Positions 55,096 through 64,000 of a DNA stretch of 64,000 nucleotides are shown here, one piece after another; within the stretch, counting starts at the first letter, position 1; every line of letters begins with the position of its first letter. Origin of the DNA: Sphingomonas sp. LC-1 (lineage in GTDB: Bacteria > Pseudomonadota > Alphaproteobacteria > Sphingomonadales > Sphingomonadaceae). The notes below the pieces were generated by a model that saw only the letters and a program-made list of their open reading frames with translations, was not told the origin of the DNA and did no database searches. The stretch spans positions 248,001 to 312,000 of the forward strand of contig NZ_JANZXB010000001.1 in NCBI RefSeq assembly GCF_025371035.1, written 5' to 3'. A program made the translations under genes and the position numbers.

Positions 55096-56886
55096 TCACT
55101 TCCGCCCGAACAGCTTCTCAATATCGCCATGCTGCAACTTCACCCAGGTTGGACGACCGTGATTGCACTGGCCGGAGTGCGGCGTGATCTCCATTTCGCG
55201 AAGGAGGGCGTTCATTTCCGCGACCGACAGGATGCGACCCGCACGGACCGACCCGTGGCAGGCCATGGTCGCCGCGACATGGTCCAGGCGCTCGCGCAGC
55301 GACAGCGCCTGATCGAACGCCGCCAGTTCGTCGGCCAGATCGCTCACCAACCCCTTGGGATCGCTCTGCCCCAGCAGTGCCGGGGTCGCACGGACCAACA
55401 TCGCGGTCGGCCCGAAGCGTTCCAGGTCCAGTCCGAAGTCGCTCAATTCCTCCGCGCGCGCCTCCAGACGGTCGCAGGCGGGTTCGTCCAGTTCCACCAC
55501 TTCGGGGATCAGCATCGCCTGCGACGCGACCCGCCCGCCGGTGAGTGCGGCGCGCATTCGCTCCAGCACCAGCCGTTCGTGCGCGGCATGCTGGTCGACC
55601 AGCACAAGGCCATCCTCGGCCTCGGCGACGATATAGGTCTTGGCCACCTGACCGCGAGCGACGCCCATCGGGAATTGCCGGACCTCGGGCGGGGCCGCGA
55701 AGGCGGCTTCGGCGCGGGCGAGCGGCGGCGGGGAGGAGAAGCCGGGACGCGGGGCGAAGAGCGACTGGCGCTCCATCACGCGCGCCTCGGGTGCCGCGGG
55801 ACCCCAGTCGTCGGCGGGCGGCGGTGCGGACGGGGCCACGCCAGCGACGCTCTCGCTCTGCCACATCGCCAGCGCCGACTCCGGCGGTCGCTGCACGCTG
55901 CGATGCCCGGCTTCGTCGAGCGCGCGACGCAGGCCCGAGACGATCATGCCTCGGATCAGAGCGGGGTCGCGAAATCGGACCTCGGTCTTGGCGGGATGGA
56001 CGTTCACATCGACTTCAGTCGGTGGCAGATCGAGGAACAGGGCAACCACGGCGTGGCGATCACGTGGCAACATCTCCGCATAAGCCCCTCTGATCGCACC
56101 CATCAGCAGGCGGTCGCGGACCGGACGCCCGTTGACGAACAGATATTGGTGATCGGCAATACCGCGATTGAAGGTCGGGATGCCCGCTACCCCGCCCAGC
56201 GTCACGGAGTCCCGAACCCAGTCGATCGCGACCGAATTCTCCGCCAGCGCCCGGTCGGTCAACCCGGCGACACGGCCGGGCCGCTCCTCACCACCCGGCA
56301 CGGTCAGCACCCGCCGGCCGTCATGTTCCAGTGTGAAGGCAATGTCCGGCCGGGCCATGGCCAGGCGACGGACCATATCGAGACAGGCGGCATATTCCGA
56401 CCGGGGGGAGCGCAGGAATTTGCGCCGGGCGGGGACGCGAGCGAACAGATCCTCAACCACGATCCGCGTGCCCGGCGGCACGGCGGCGGGCCCGTCACGC
56501 AGCACCTCGCCATTGTCGACCACCCGGCTCCAGCCGTCGCGGCCTGCCGGGCGGCTCTCAATCGTCACCCGCGCCACGCTGGCGATGGAGGGCAGGGCTT
56601 CGCCGCGAAATCCGAGGGTTACGACCGATTCGATCGCCTCGTCCGGCAGCTTGGAGGTACAATGCCGCTCCAGCGCGAGCGCCATATCCTCCGCCGACAT
56701 GCCGCAACCATCGTCCGCGACCTCGATCCGGCCGACCCCGCCTTGACCCAGCGCGACCGCGATCCGTGTCGCCCCGGCATCGATCGAATTTTCGACCAAT
56801 TCCTTCAACGCACTGGCGGGCCTTTCCACCACTTCACCGGCCGCGATACGATTGACGAGATGGGGAGGCAGACGCCGTATTGACAT
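55096..56886 (-). CDS. mutL: DNA mismatch repair protein MutL
   Basis: A 596-residue GHKL ATPase acting after MutS in mismatch repair. ATP-site motifs are ELVENSIDAGA (29-39), DDGCGM (58-63) and GFRGEAL (92-98), with DVNVHPAKTEVRF ending the N-terminal domain. The C-terminal domain keeps DQHAAHERLVLE, the DQHA(X)2E(X)4E endonuclease motif of organisms without MutH. The open frame continues far upstream on this strand, antisense to mreB, but MSIRRLPPHLVNRIAAGEVV at 56886 is the family start. Confidence 0.98.
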   Translation of the reverse strand: MSIRRLPPHLVNRIAAGEVVERPASALKELVENSIDAGATRIAVALGQGGVGRIEVADDGCGMSAEDMALALERHCTSKLPDEAIESVVTLGFRGEALPSIASVARVTIESRPAGRDGWSRVVDNGEVLRDGPAAVPPGTRIVVEDLFARVPARRKFLRSPRSEYAACLDMVRRLAMARPDIAFTLEHDGRRVLTVPGGEERPGRVAGLTDRALAENSVAIDWVRDSVTLGGVAGIPTFNRGIADHQYLFVNGRPVRDRLLMGAIRGAYAEMLPRDRHAVVALFLDLPPTEVDVNVHPAKTEVRFRDPALIRGMIVSGLRRALDEAGHRSVQRPPESALAMWQSESVAGVAPSAPPPADDWGPAAPEARVMERQSLFAPRPGFSSPPPLARAEAAFAAPPEVRQFPMGVARGQVAKTYIVAEAEDGLVLVDQHAAHERLVLERMRAALTGGRVASQAMLIPEVVELDEPACDRLEARAEELSDFGLDLERFGPTAMLVRATPALLGQSDPKGLVSDLADELAAFDQALSLRERLDHVAATMACHGSVRAGRILSVAEMNALLREMEITPHSGQCNHGRPTWVKLQHGDIEKLFGRK

Positions 56887-56952
56887 GCGGCAAACCCTAG
56901 CCCAAGCGACGGCATCCCGCGACCCCGCAAATGACGGTGCAGGTGCCTGTGA

Positions 56953-58062
<1,110 letters not shown>

Positions 58063-58086
58063 CCTCCAGCATAAGGGGACCGGCGC

Positions 58087-58956
58087 ATGGCGCCCGCCCG
58101 CGACCGTCGCACCGGTTTCTCGCGACGGCGGCAATATGGAGCTTTCCTGGCCTATGTGCTCGCGGTGGCGGGTGCGGTGGTGGGTGCGGTGCTGCTTGTC
58201 GCATCGACCTTCAACCCGCCCGCCTTCGGCGCGTTGCGCATGACGCTGGGCAGCGTGACCGCGCCGGTTTCGTCGGGGTTCGTCATGATCGGGGATGCGG
58301 TGAAGGGCGTCCCCGATGCCATCGGCCAATATTTCTTCGTCCATTCCGAAAACCAGCGCCTGCGCGCCGAACTGGAGCAGTCGCGCAAGCTGCTGCTGAC
58401 TGCACGGACCATCGCCTATGACAATCGCCGGTTGCGGCGGCTGCTGGCGGTGCGCGACCGGACGCCCGACACGGTCGCCACCGCCCGGCTGGTCAGTTCG
58501 ACGGGGGCCAGCGGCCGGCGCTTCGCCCTGCTCAACGCCGGACGCTGGCAGGGCGTAGCGGCCGGTATGGCGGTGCGCGGTCCCGAGGGGCTGATTGGCC
58601 GCGTGACCGAGACGGGCCCCGCCGCCGCCCGCGTCCTGCTGCTCACCGATCCGGAAAGCATCGTGCCGGTTCGTCGCACCCGTGACGGCTTGCCTGCCAT
58701 CGCGGTCGGGCGCGGCGACGGTTTGCTCGACGTCCGCTCGGTCAACACCAATGTCCGGCTGGCCAAGGGCGACCTGTTCGTCACTTCGGGCACGGGCGGT
58801 CTTTATACCCCCAACATCCCGGTCGCGCGCATCCGGACCGATGGCGGCGACGTGGCGATTGCGCGCCCCTTCGTCCATCCCGACACGCTGGATTTCGCGA
58901 TCGTTCAGCGCGCCTTCATGCCGATGCCGCCATCGGCGCCGGCACCCCGGCCGTGA
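58087..58956 (+). CDS. mreC: Rod shape-determining protein MreC
   Basis: A 289-residue bitopic protein: one N-terminal helix (AFLAYVLAVAGAVVGAVLLV), a coiled-coil with HSENQRLRAELEQSRKLLL, and periplasmic beta-domains (GVAAGMAVRGPEGLIGRVTE, VTSGTGGLYTPNIPVARI). It links MreB to PBP2 in the elongasome. mreD overlaps its end by GTGA. Confidence 0.95.
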   Translation: MAPARDRRTGFSRRRQYGAFLAYVLAVAGAVVGAVLLVASTFNPPAFGALRMTLGSVTAPVSSGFVMIGDAVKGVPDAIGQYFFVHSENQRLRAELEQSRKLLLTARTIAYDNRRLRRLLAVRDRTPDTVATARLVSSTGASGRRFALLNAGRWQGVAAGMAVRGPEGLIGRVTETGPAAARVLLLTDPESIVPVRRTRDGLPAIAVGRGDGLLDVRSVNTNVRLAKGDLFVTSGTGGLYTPNIPVARIRTDGGDVAIARPFVHPDTLDFAIVQRAFMPMPPSAPAPRP

Positions 58957-59477
58957 CCCTCGACAACTTCAACCCCTTCGACCCCGGACTCCCCCCCGCC
59001 CGCGCTCGTGCGCTGCCGTGGCTGACCGTGATGGCCGGTTCGCTCGTCGCCATCGTGCCGGTGGTGGCGATCGTTCCGTTGCAGCCGCCGATGGGCTTGT
59101 TGATGCTGCTCGCCTGGCGGCTGGTCGCGCGCTTCGCGTTGCGGCTTTGGGCGGCGGCACCGCTGGGGTTGTTCGACGATCTGTTGTCGGGCCAGCCCCT
59201 GGGCTCGGCGATGCTGCTCTGGTCGCTGACCTCGCTCGCCATCGATCTGTTCGAGCATCGGCTGGTCTTCCGCGACTTCTGGCAGGACTGGCTGATCGCG
59301 AGCGGCGCCATCGCCTTCTGCCTGATCACGGGGCGTTTCCTGGCGGTGCCGGTCGGCGCGCAAGTGGATGCGCCGCTGATCCTACAGATCGTCATCACCA
59401 TCCTGCTCTTTCCCATGGCCACCCGACTGGTCGCCTGGATCGATCGCAAACGCGGCCGCAATGAGGTAGGGGTCTGA
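58953..59477 (+). CDS. mreD: Rod shape-determining protein MreD
   Basis: A 174-residue integral membrane protein with about five hydrophobic segments, typical of MreD. It begins at GTG 58953, overlapping the mreC stop, and ends one base before mrdA, so all are one operon. Family call rests on position and topology plus the GLFDDLLSGQPLGSAMLLWS segment. Confidence 0.92.
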   Translation: MTLDNFNPFDPGLPPARARALPWLTVMAGSLVAIVPVVAIVPLQPPMGLLMLLAWRLVARFALRLWAAAPLGLFDDLLSGQPLGSAMLLWSLTSLAIDLFEHRLVFRDFWQDWLIASGAIAFCLITGRFLAVPVGAQVDAPLILQIVITILLFPMATRLVAWIDRKRGRNEVGV

Positions 59478-59478
59478 C

Positions 59479-61548
59479 ATGGAACGCCAGGGGCGGATCA
59501 TGACCGAGGCGGCGCAGGCCTATAGCTTCTCGCGCCGCGCCTTCGTGCTCGGCGCGGCACAGGGCGCGGTCGGGCTGATGCTAGCCGGGCGGATGGCGTG
59601 GCTGTCGATCGCGCAGAACGAGAAGTATAATCTCCTCTCCGAGAGCAACCGCGTCAACACGACGATGATCCCGCCGCGTCGCGGCTGGCTGATCGACCGG
59701 CACGGCCACCCGATCGCGAACAATCGCACCGATTTCCGCGTCGACATCATTCCCGACCGGCTGGAGGACAAGGACCGCGTTCTCGCGCTATTGCGCCAGA
59801 TCCTGAAGCTCGACGACGAGGCGATGAACCGCATCCGCCTCGACCTCGAACATGCCGCCGGGTTCCAGCCGGTGCAGGTGGCCGAGCGGCTCGATTGGGA
59901 GCGCTTCGCAGCGGTCAGCGTCCGTCTGCCCGAATTGCCCGGTGTGCAACCGACGCGGGGCTTTGCGCGCTTCTACCCGGCCGGCCCCGCGGTCGCGCAT
60001 CTGACCGGCTATGTCGGCACGCCCACCGCCGAACAGTTCAAGGCGACCCACGACCAGTTGCTTGTCACCCCCGGCTTCAAGCTGGGCAAGGACGGGCTGG
60101 AGAAGATGCTGGAGCCGTATCTGCGCGGCAAGCCCGGCGCCAAGCGCGTCGAGGTGACCGCGCGGGGCAAGGTCGTGGCCGAACTCGCCACCCGCCCCGA
60201 CGTGCCGGGCAGGAATATCCGCCTGACCATCGATGCGGGGTTGCAGGAATATGCCGCGCGGCGTCTGGGCACCAATTCGGGATCGGCAGTGGTGCTCGAC
60301 TGTCGCACGGGCGAGACGCTGGCCATGGTGTCGATGCCCGCTTACGACCCCAACAGCTTTTCGGACGGGATCAGCCATCTCGAATGGGCGATGCTGTCGG
60401 AAAACGACCATGTTCCCCTGATGAACAAGGTCACCCAGGGGCTGTATCCGCCGGGATCGACGGTCAAGCCGATGAACGGCCTGGCCCTGCTCGAAGCCGG
60501 GGTCGGTGCGGACGACCGCGTGCTGTGCACCGGCGCGATGCGGGTCGGCACCGGCGTCTTCCACTGCCACAAGCGCGGCGGGCACGGTGCCCTCAACCTG
60601 AAGGGCGCGATCGAGCAGAGCTGCGACATCTATTTCTACGAGATGATCCGGCGCATGGGGTATGACCGGATCGCGCCTGTCGCGCGGATGCTGGGGCTGG
60701 GCCAAAAGTTCGACCTGCCGCTGAATACCCAGCGTTACGGCACCGTGCCCGATCCGGCGTGGAAGCTGAAGAAATACAAGACGAAATGGACCATCGCCGA
60801 TGGCCTGAACGCGTCGATCGGCCAGGGCTATGTACTCGCCAATCCGCTTCAACTCGCGGTGATGGCGGCGCGGATCGCGTCGGGCCGCCATCTCAAGCCC
60901 AGCCTGTTGTCGCATCAGCTCCATCTCGACGCGCCCGCGCTCCCTGTTGCCTCCGAACATCTGGCGGTCGTGCGCGACGCGATGTTCGGTGTCGTCAACC
61001 AGGGCGGCACCGGCGGCGCGGCGCGGATGCTGGTTCCCGGCGTCTCGCTGGCGGCCAAGACCGGGACCGCGCAGGTCCGCCGGATCACCATGGCCGAACG
61101 TCGCATGGGCGTGCTGAAGAACGGGCAGCTTCCCTTCAAGCTGCGTGACCATGCGCTGTTCGTCTGCTTCGCGCCTGCCGACAATCCGCGTTATGCCGCC
61201 GCGGTCGTGCTGGAGCATAACGGCCATACCGTGCGCAATCTCGATACGCCGCTGATCGGGCGGGACATCATGACCTATTTGTTCGACCGCGACCGCGCGC
61301 TGGCCTCGCTGGCGCAGGACGAACCGACCTGGGGCGGCGACATCGCCACGCGGATGCGGGCCGAGGAAGCCGCCTATCGCGCCGCCCATTCGCCCAAGCC
61401 CGCCTCCGCCGCGACCAAAACCGATGCGGGGGCCGCCACCGACGCGCCTGCCGTCGAGGCGGCGACCAATGTTTCGGATGCACAGGCCGAGGCGATGGCG
61501 ACGCGCGAAACCGATCCCAGCGACGATGCGGCGGACCCCAATCCATGA
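59479..61548 (+). CDS. mrdA: Peptidoglycan transpeptidase, penicillin-binding protein 2
   Basis: A 689-residue class B PBP cross-linking wall during elongation. An N-terminal anchor (RRAFVLGAAQGAVGLMLAG) precedes the PBP dimerisation domain (IPPRRGWLIDRHGHPIANNR) and the transpeptidase with SxxK serine in YPPGSTVKPM, SCD motif in IEQSCDIYFYE and AAKTGTAQ. About 80 alanine/threonine-rich residues follow the enzyme domain. rodA overlaps the end by ATGA. Confidence 0.97.
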   Translation: MERQGRIMTEAAQAYSFSRRAFVLGAAQGAVGLMLAGRMAWLSIAQNEKYNLLSESNRVNTTMIPPRRGWLIDRHGHPIANNRTDFRVDIIPDRLEDKDRVLALLRQILKLDDEAMNRIRLDLEHAAGFQPVQVAERLDWERFAAVSVRLPELPGVQPTRGFARFYPAGPAVAHLTGYVGTPTAEQFKATHDQLLVTPGFKLGKDGLEKMLEPYLRGKPGAKRVEVTARGKVVAELATRPDVPGRNIRLTIDAGLQEYAARRLGTNSGSAVVLDCRTGETLAMVSMPAYDPNSFSDGISHLEWAMLSENDHVPLMNKVTQGLYPPGSTVKPMNGLALLEAGVGADDRVLCTGAMRVGTGVFHCHKRGGHGALNLKGAIEQSCDIYFYEMIRRMGYDRIAPVARMLGLGQKFDLPLNTQRYGTVPDPAWKLKKYKTKWTIADGLNASIGQGYVLANPLQLAVMAARIASGRHLKPSLLSHQLHLDAPALPVASEHLAVVRDAMFGVVNQGGTGGAARMLVPGVSLAAKTGTAQVRRITMAERRMGVLKNGQLPFKLRDHALFVCFAPADNPRYAAAVVLEHNGHTVRNLDTPLIGRDIMTYLFDRDRALASLAQDEPTWGGDIATRMRAEEAAYRAAHSPKPASAATKTDAGAATDAPAVEAATNVSDAQAEAMATRETDPSDDAADPNP

Positions 61549-62654
61549 GCGGCCGCATCATTCCCGAACCCATCGCAAAGCTGCCATGGCGCGTGATCCT
61601 GCTGGTCATGGCGATCGGCTGTTTCGGGCTGGTCGTGCTCTATTCGGCGGCGGGCGGTTCGCTGACCCCCTGGGCCAAACCACAGGGGGTGCGGTTCTTC
61701 GTCCTGCTGGCGGGTTCGCTGGTCCTGTCGCGGCTGCCGCTCGACCTGTGGCGACGCATCGCCATGCCGGGCTATCTGCTGCTCGTCGTCGCGCTGGTGC
61801 TGGTCGAATTGCTGGGCGCGGTGCGCGGCGGCAGCCAGCGCTGGCTCGACGTCGGTTTCATCCGCTTGCAGCCGTCCGAGTTGATGAAGCTGTTCATCGT
61901 GCTGGGCGCGGCGCGCTTCTACGAACTCATGCCGCCCGCCGAGACGCGGCGCTTTTCCGGCATCTGGCCGGTCGCGGCGATGATCGGCGTGCCCGCCGCG
62001 CTGGTGATGAAGCAGCCCGATCTGGGCACCGCGCTGATGATCTGCGCGGGCGGGGCGACGGTGATGTTCCTGGCGGGTGTGCCGTTACGCCTGTTCATCG
62101 GGGGCGGCATCGCACTGGCGGTCGCCGCCCCGCTCGCGGTCAATTTCGTACTGCATGACTATCAACGCAACCGCGTGCTGATCTTCCTCGACCCCGAGAG
62201 CGATCCGCTGGGCACCGGCTATCATATCAGCCAGTCCAAGATCGCGATCGGTTCGGGCGGCATCTGGGGCAAGGGATTCCTGAACGGCACTCAGAGCCAT
62301 CTGGACTATCTGCCCGAGGGGCATACCGATTTCGTCTTTGCGACCATGGCGGAGGAATGGGGGCTGGTCGGCGGGTGCCTGCTGATCCTCGCCTTCCTAA
62401 TGGTCATTCGCTGGGGGTTGAACGTGGCGCAGGCCGCGCCGAACCGGTTCGCGCGCCTGACGGCGGCGGGGCTGTCCACGACCATCTTCATCTATGTCAT
62501 GGTCAATCTGATGATGGTGATGGGCCTCGCGCCGGTGGTCGGCATTCCCCTGCCGCTGGTCAGCTATGGCGGGTCGTCGCAGATGACGGTGTTATTGTGC
62601 CTGGGCATCCTGATGGCCATCGACCGCGAAAACCGCCGCGCCGCGCGCTGGTAG
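61545..62654 (+). CDS. rodA: Peptidoglycan glycosyltransferase RodA
   Basis: A 369-residue SEDS polymerase with about ten membrane segments, partner of PBP2. Landmarks are ARGGSQRWLDVGF-like VRGGSQRWLDVGFIRLQPSE, KQPDLGTALM, SQSKIAIGSGGIWGKGFLNG, LPEGHTDFVFATMAEEWGL and GIPLPLVSYGGSSQM. ATGA overlap with mrdA couples the pair. It closes the elongasome operon. Confidence 0.97.
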   Translation: MSGRIIPEPIAKLPWRVILLVMAIGCFGLVVLYSAAGGSLTPWAKPQGVRFFVLLAGSLVLSRLPLDLWRRIAMPGYLLLVVALVLVELLGAVRGGSQRWLDVGFIRLQPSELMKLFIVLGAARFYELMPPAETRRFSGIWPVAAMIGVPAALVMKQPDLGTALMICAGGATVMFLAGVPLRLFIGGGIALAVAAPLAVNFVLHDYQRNRVLIFLDPESDPLGTGYHISQSKIAIGSGGIWGKGFLNGTQSHLDYLPEGHTDFVFATMAEEWGLVGGCLLILAFLMVIRWGLNVAQAAPNRFARLTAAGLSTTIFIYVMVNLMMVMGLAPVVGIPLPLVSYGGSSQMTVLLCLGILMAIDRENRRAARW

Positions 62655-62768
62655 CGCCGCATAATTTCGCAGGTGGGCGCAAAAACCATTTGCAAAGCCC
62701 GACACGGATGCTAAAGGCGCGCCTCCCGATCACGAGGCAGGCCGGACGGCCAGGGCAGCGTGACGATC

Positions 62769-62844
<76 letters not shown>

Positions 62845-62921
62845 GTTTCTCCGACGGCTCCGCAGCGATGCGGGGCCGTTGTGCTATGGGGCCGTCCGGC
62901 CCCCAACGGGATAGATGATTG

Positions 62922-63284
62922 ATGGCAGGATATAAGGTTCCCGGTTTCGCCGATCGTGCATCGGCCTCGCGCGATGCCAAGGCGGCAGCGCTCGAAAAGT
63001 TGCGCAACAAGGCCGCGCCCGATCCGGCAGTGGTTGCCGCCCGCGCCGCCGCGCGCGCAGCCAAGGAAGCCGCCGAGGCCGAACGCCGCGCCGCGCACAA
63101 GGCTGCGATCGAGCAGGAAAAGGCCGCTCGCGAAGAAGCCCGCGCCAAGGCCCAAGCCGAGGCCGAAGCGGCCGCCGAAGCCGCTGCTGCCGCCGCACGC
63201 CCGCCGGTGGTCCCCACCGCCGCCGAACTGAAGGCGGCCCGTGACGCCCGCTACGCCGCGCGCAAGGCTCGCCAGGGCAAATGA
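62922..63284 (+). CDS. Alanine-rich helical protein, DUF6481-like
   Basis: A 120-residue protein beginning MAGYKVPGFADRASASRDAK and continuing as a long alanine, lysine and glutamate-rich helix (probable single alpha-helix or coiled coil) up to residue 95, then AAELKAARDARYAARKARQG. It resembles the short proteins annotated DUF6481 in sphingomonads; function unknown. ATG 62922 is used, the preceding TTG is not needed. The next gene overlaps by ATGA. Confidence 0.75.
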   Translation: MAGYKVPGFADRASASRDAKAAALEKLRNKAAPDPAVVAARAAARAAKEAAEAERRAAHKAAIEQEKAAREEARAKAQAEAEAAAEAAAAAARPPVVPTAAELKAARDARYAARKARQGK

Positions 63285-63952
63285 CCCCCCGCGAGCTGCT
63301 CGGCATTGCCGAAGTGCCGGGCGGCGAGCCCCTGCGGCTGTTCCGCCGGGGCAAGGACTTCATGATCGTGCTCGACCGCAACGAACTGATGAGCACGCGG
63401 ATGAGCGGCTCGGAAGTGGCGTTGGGCACAATGACCTGCGACCGGCTGGCGGGACGGCGTGCGCCGCATCTGCTGATCGGTGGCTATGGCATGGGCTTCA
63501 CCTTGCGCGCCGTCCTGGCGCGGCTGGGGGCGGATGCGCGGATCACCGTGGCGGAACTGGTGCCCGGCATCATCGAATGGGCGCGCGGGCCGATGGCGGC
63601 GCTGACCGACGGATGCTTGGACGACCCCCGCGTGACGCTCGCCATGGGCGATGTCGGCAACGCCATCTATGCGGGGCGCGGCCAGTATGACGCGATCCTG
63701 CTCGACGTGGACAATGGACCGGACGGGCTGACCCGGCCGGACAATGACGGGCTCTACTCGCTCCGGGGCCTGGAGGAAGCGCGCGTCGCGCTGCGCCCTG
63801 GCGGCGTGCTCGCCATCTGGTCCGCCGCGCCCGATCCGGTGTTCACTCGGCGGCTGTCTCGCGCGGGCTTCACCGTCGACGAGGTGAAGGTGCGTGCCCG
63901 CGAGAATGGCAAGGGCGCGACCCACACCATCTGGTTCGCGGTCCCGCGCTGA
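63281..63952 (+). CDS. Spermidine synthase-like SAM-binding protein
   Basis: A 223-residue soluble methyltransferase-fold protein similar to stand-alone spermidine-synthase-like proteins: LLIGGYGMGFTLRAVLAR (motif I), ITVAELVPGIIEWARG, DAILLDVDNGPDGLTRPDND and the R-P-G-G turn ALRPGGVLAIWSAAPD. It lacks the N-terminal beta domain of true spermidine synthases, so polyamine synthesis is doubtful. It is coupled to the alanine-rich protein by ATGA. Confidence 0.85.
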   Translation: MTPRELLGIAEVPGGEPLRLFRRGKDFMIVLDRNELMSTRMSGSEVALGTMTCDRLAGRRAPHLLIGGYGMGFTLRAVLARLGADARITVAELVPGIIEWARGPMAALTDGCLDDPRVTLAMGDVGNAIYAGRGQYDAILLDVDNGPDGLTRPDNDGLYSLRGLEEARVALRPGGVLAIWSAAPDPVFTRRLSRAGFTVDEVKVRARENGKGATHTIWFAVPR

Positions 63953-63961
63953 AACCATTTC

Positions 63962-63989
63962 CCTCCCCTGCCCGTGCAGGGGAGGAATT
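63962..63989. repeat. Perfect palindrome CCTCCCCTGC/GCAGGGGAGG
   Basis: CCTCCCCTGC-CCGT-GCAGGGGAGG followed by AATTT lies just after the spermidine-synthase-like gene. It is the full-length form of the element near 2987-3007 and may be a terminator. Confidence 0.6.
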
Positions 63990-64000
63990 TAGGCCGATAC

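Overview
The window is chromosomal DNA from a high-GC alphaproteobacterium, most probably a sphingomonad (Sphingomonas or a close relative). Signs of this are the Mg-type HemB, the complete zwf-pgl-edd-glk-eda Entner-Doudoroff cluster, MutL encoded divergently from mreBCD-mrdA-rodA, an alphaproteobacterial direct-repeat SOS box in front of recA, and an EcfG-type promoter motif. Taxonomy is inferred from gene content and protein style only. No phage, plasmid, IS transposase or CRISPR array is visible; nearly all of the sequence is ordinary housekeeping DNA.

Layout. 1-12.4 kb: a partial fused MFS/spermidine-synthase membrane protein, hemB, a diacylglycerol-kinase-like lipid kinase, a MATE transporter coupled to a secreted unknown protein, alaS, a degraded small membrane ORF, a PhyH-like dioxygenase coupled to an M24 peptidase, a dicarboxylate symporter and a GST. 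12.6-24 kb: a methyltransferase, recA with its SOS promoter, ispE, a TPR exoprotein and ETF-ubiquinone oxidoreductase; then a divergent uracil-DNA-glycosylase-like protein, a soluble lytic transglycosylase, moaB, a VOC protein, a PA0069-type radical SAM protein and a 44-residue acidic protein. 24-37.5 kb: dnaE, hdeD with a general-stress promoter, a glutathione peroxidase/GNAT/lolD/lolC operon, a TonB receptor, an hsp20 gene with RpoH promoter and ROSE-like RNA thermometer, pyrG and secG. 37.7-45 kb: a MarR regulator, an SH3 protein, argC and the Entner-Doudoroff operon. 45-47 kb: an AmpR-like LysR regulator divergent from a B3-type metallo-beta-lactamase carrying the ExHxDH (B3-E) variant metal site. 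47-52 kb: the fatty-acid operon fabD-fabG-acpP-fabF-mltG, with a GxxExxY gene bracketed by inverted repeats inserted between fabD and fabG. 52-64 kb: rpsF-rpsR-rplI, an orphan lipoprotein, mutL, the mreBCD-mrdA-rodA elongasome operon, tRNA-Lys(CUU), an alanine-rich protein and a spermidine-synthase-like protein.

Many genes are translationally coupled through ATGA or GTGA overlaps, and several starts were chosen on that basis. Regulatory features that can be read directly are the recA LexA box overlapping a -35 element, the RpoH promoter plus ROSE-like leader of hsp20, the EcfG promoter of hdeD, the T-N11-A LysR box beside the beta-lactamase regulator, and a TTGACG-N4-CGTCAA palindrome upstream of ETF-QO. 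The most noteworthy loci are the GxxExxY insertion, the B3-E beta-lactamase pair, the hsp20 thermometer and the atypical glycosylase. I did not find a convincing new multi-gene system.
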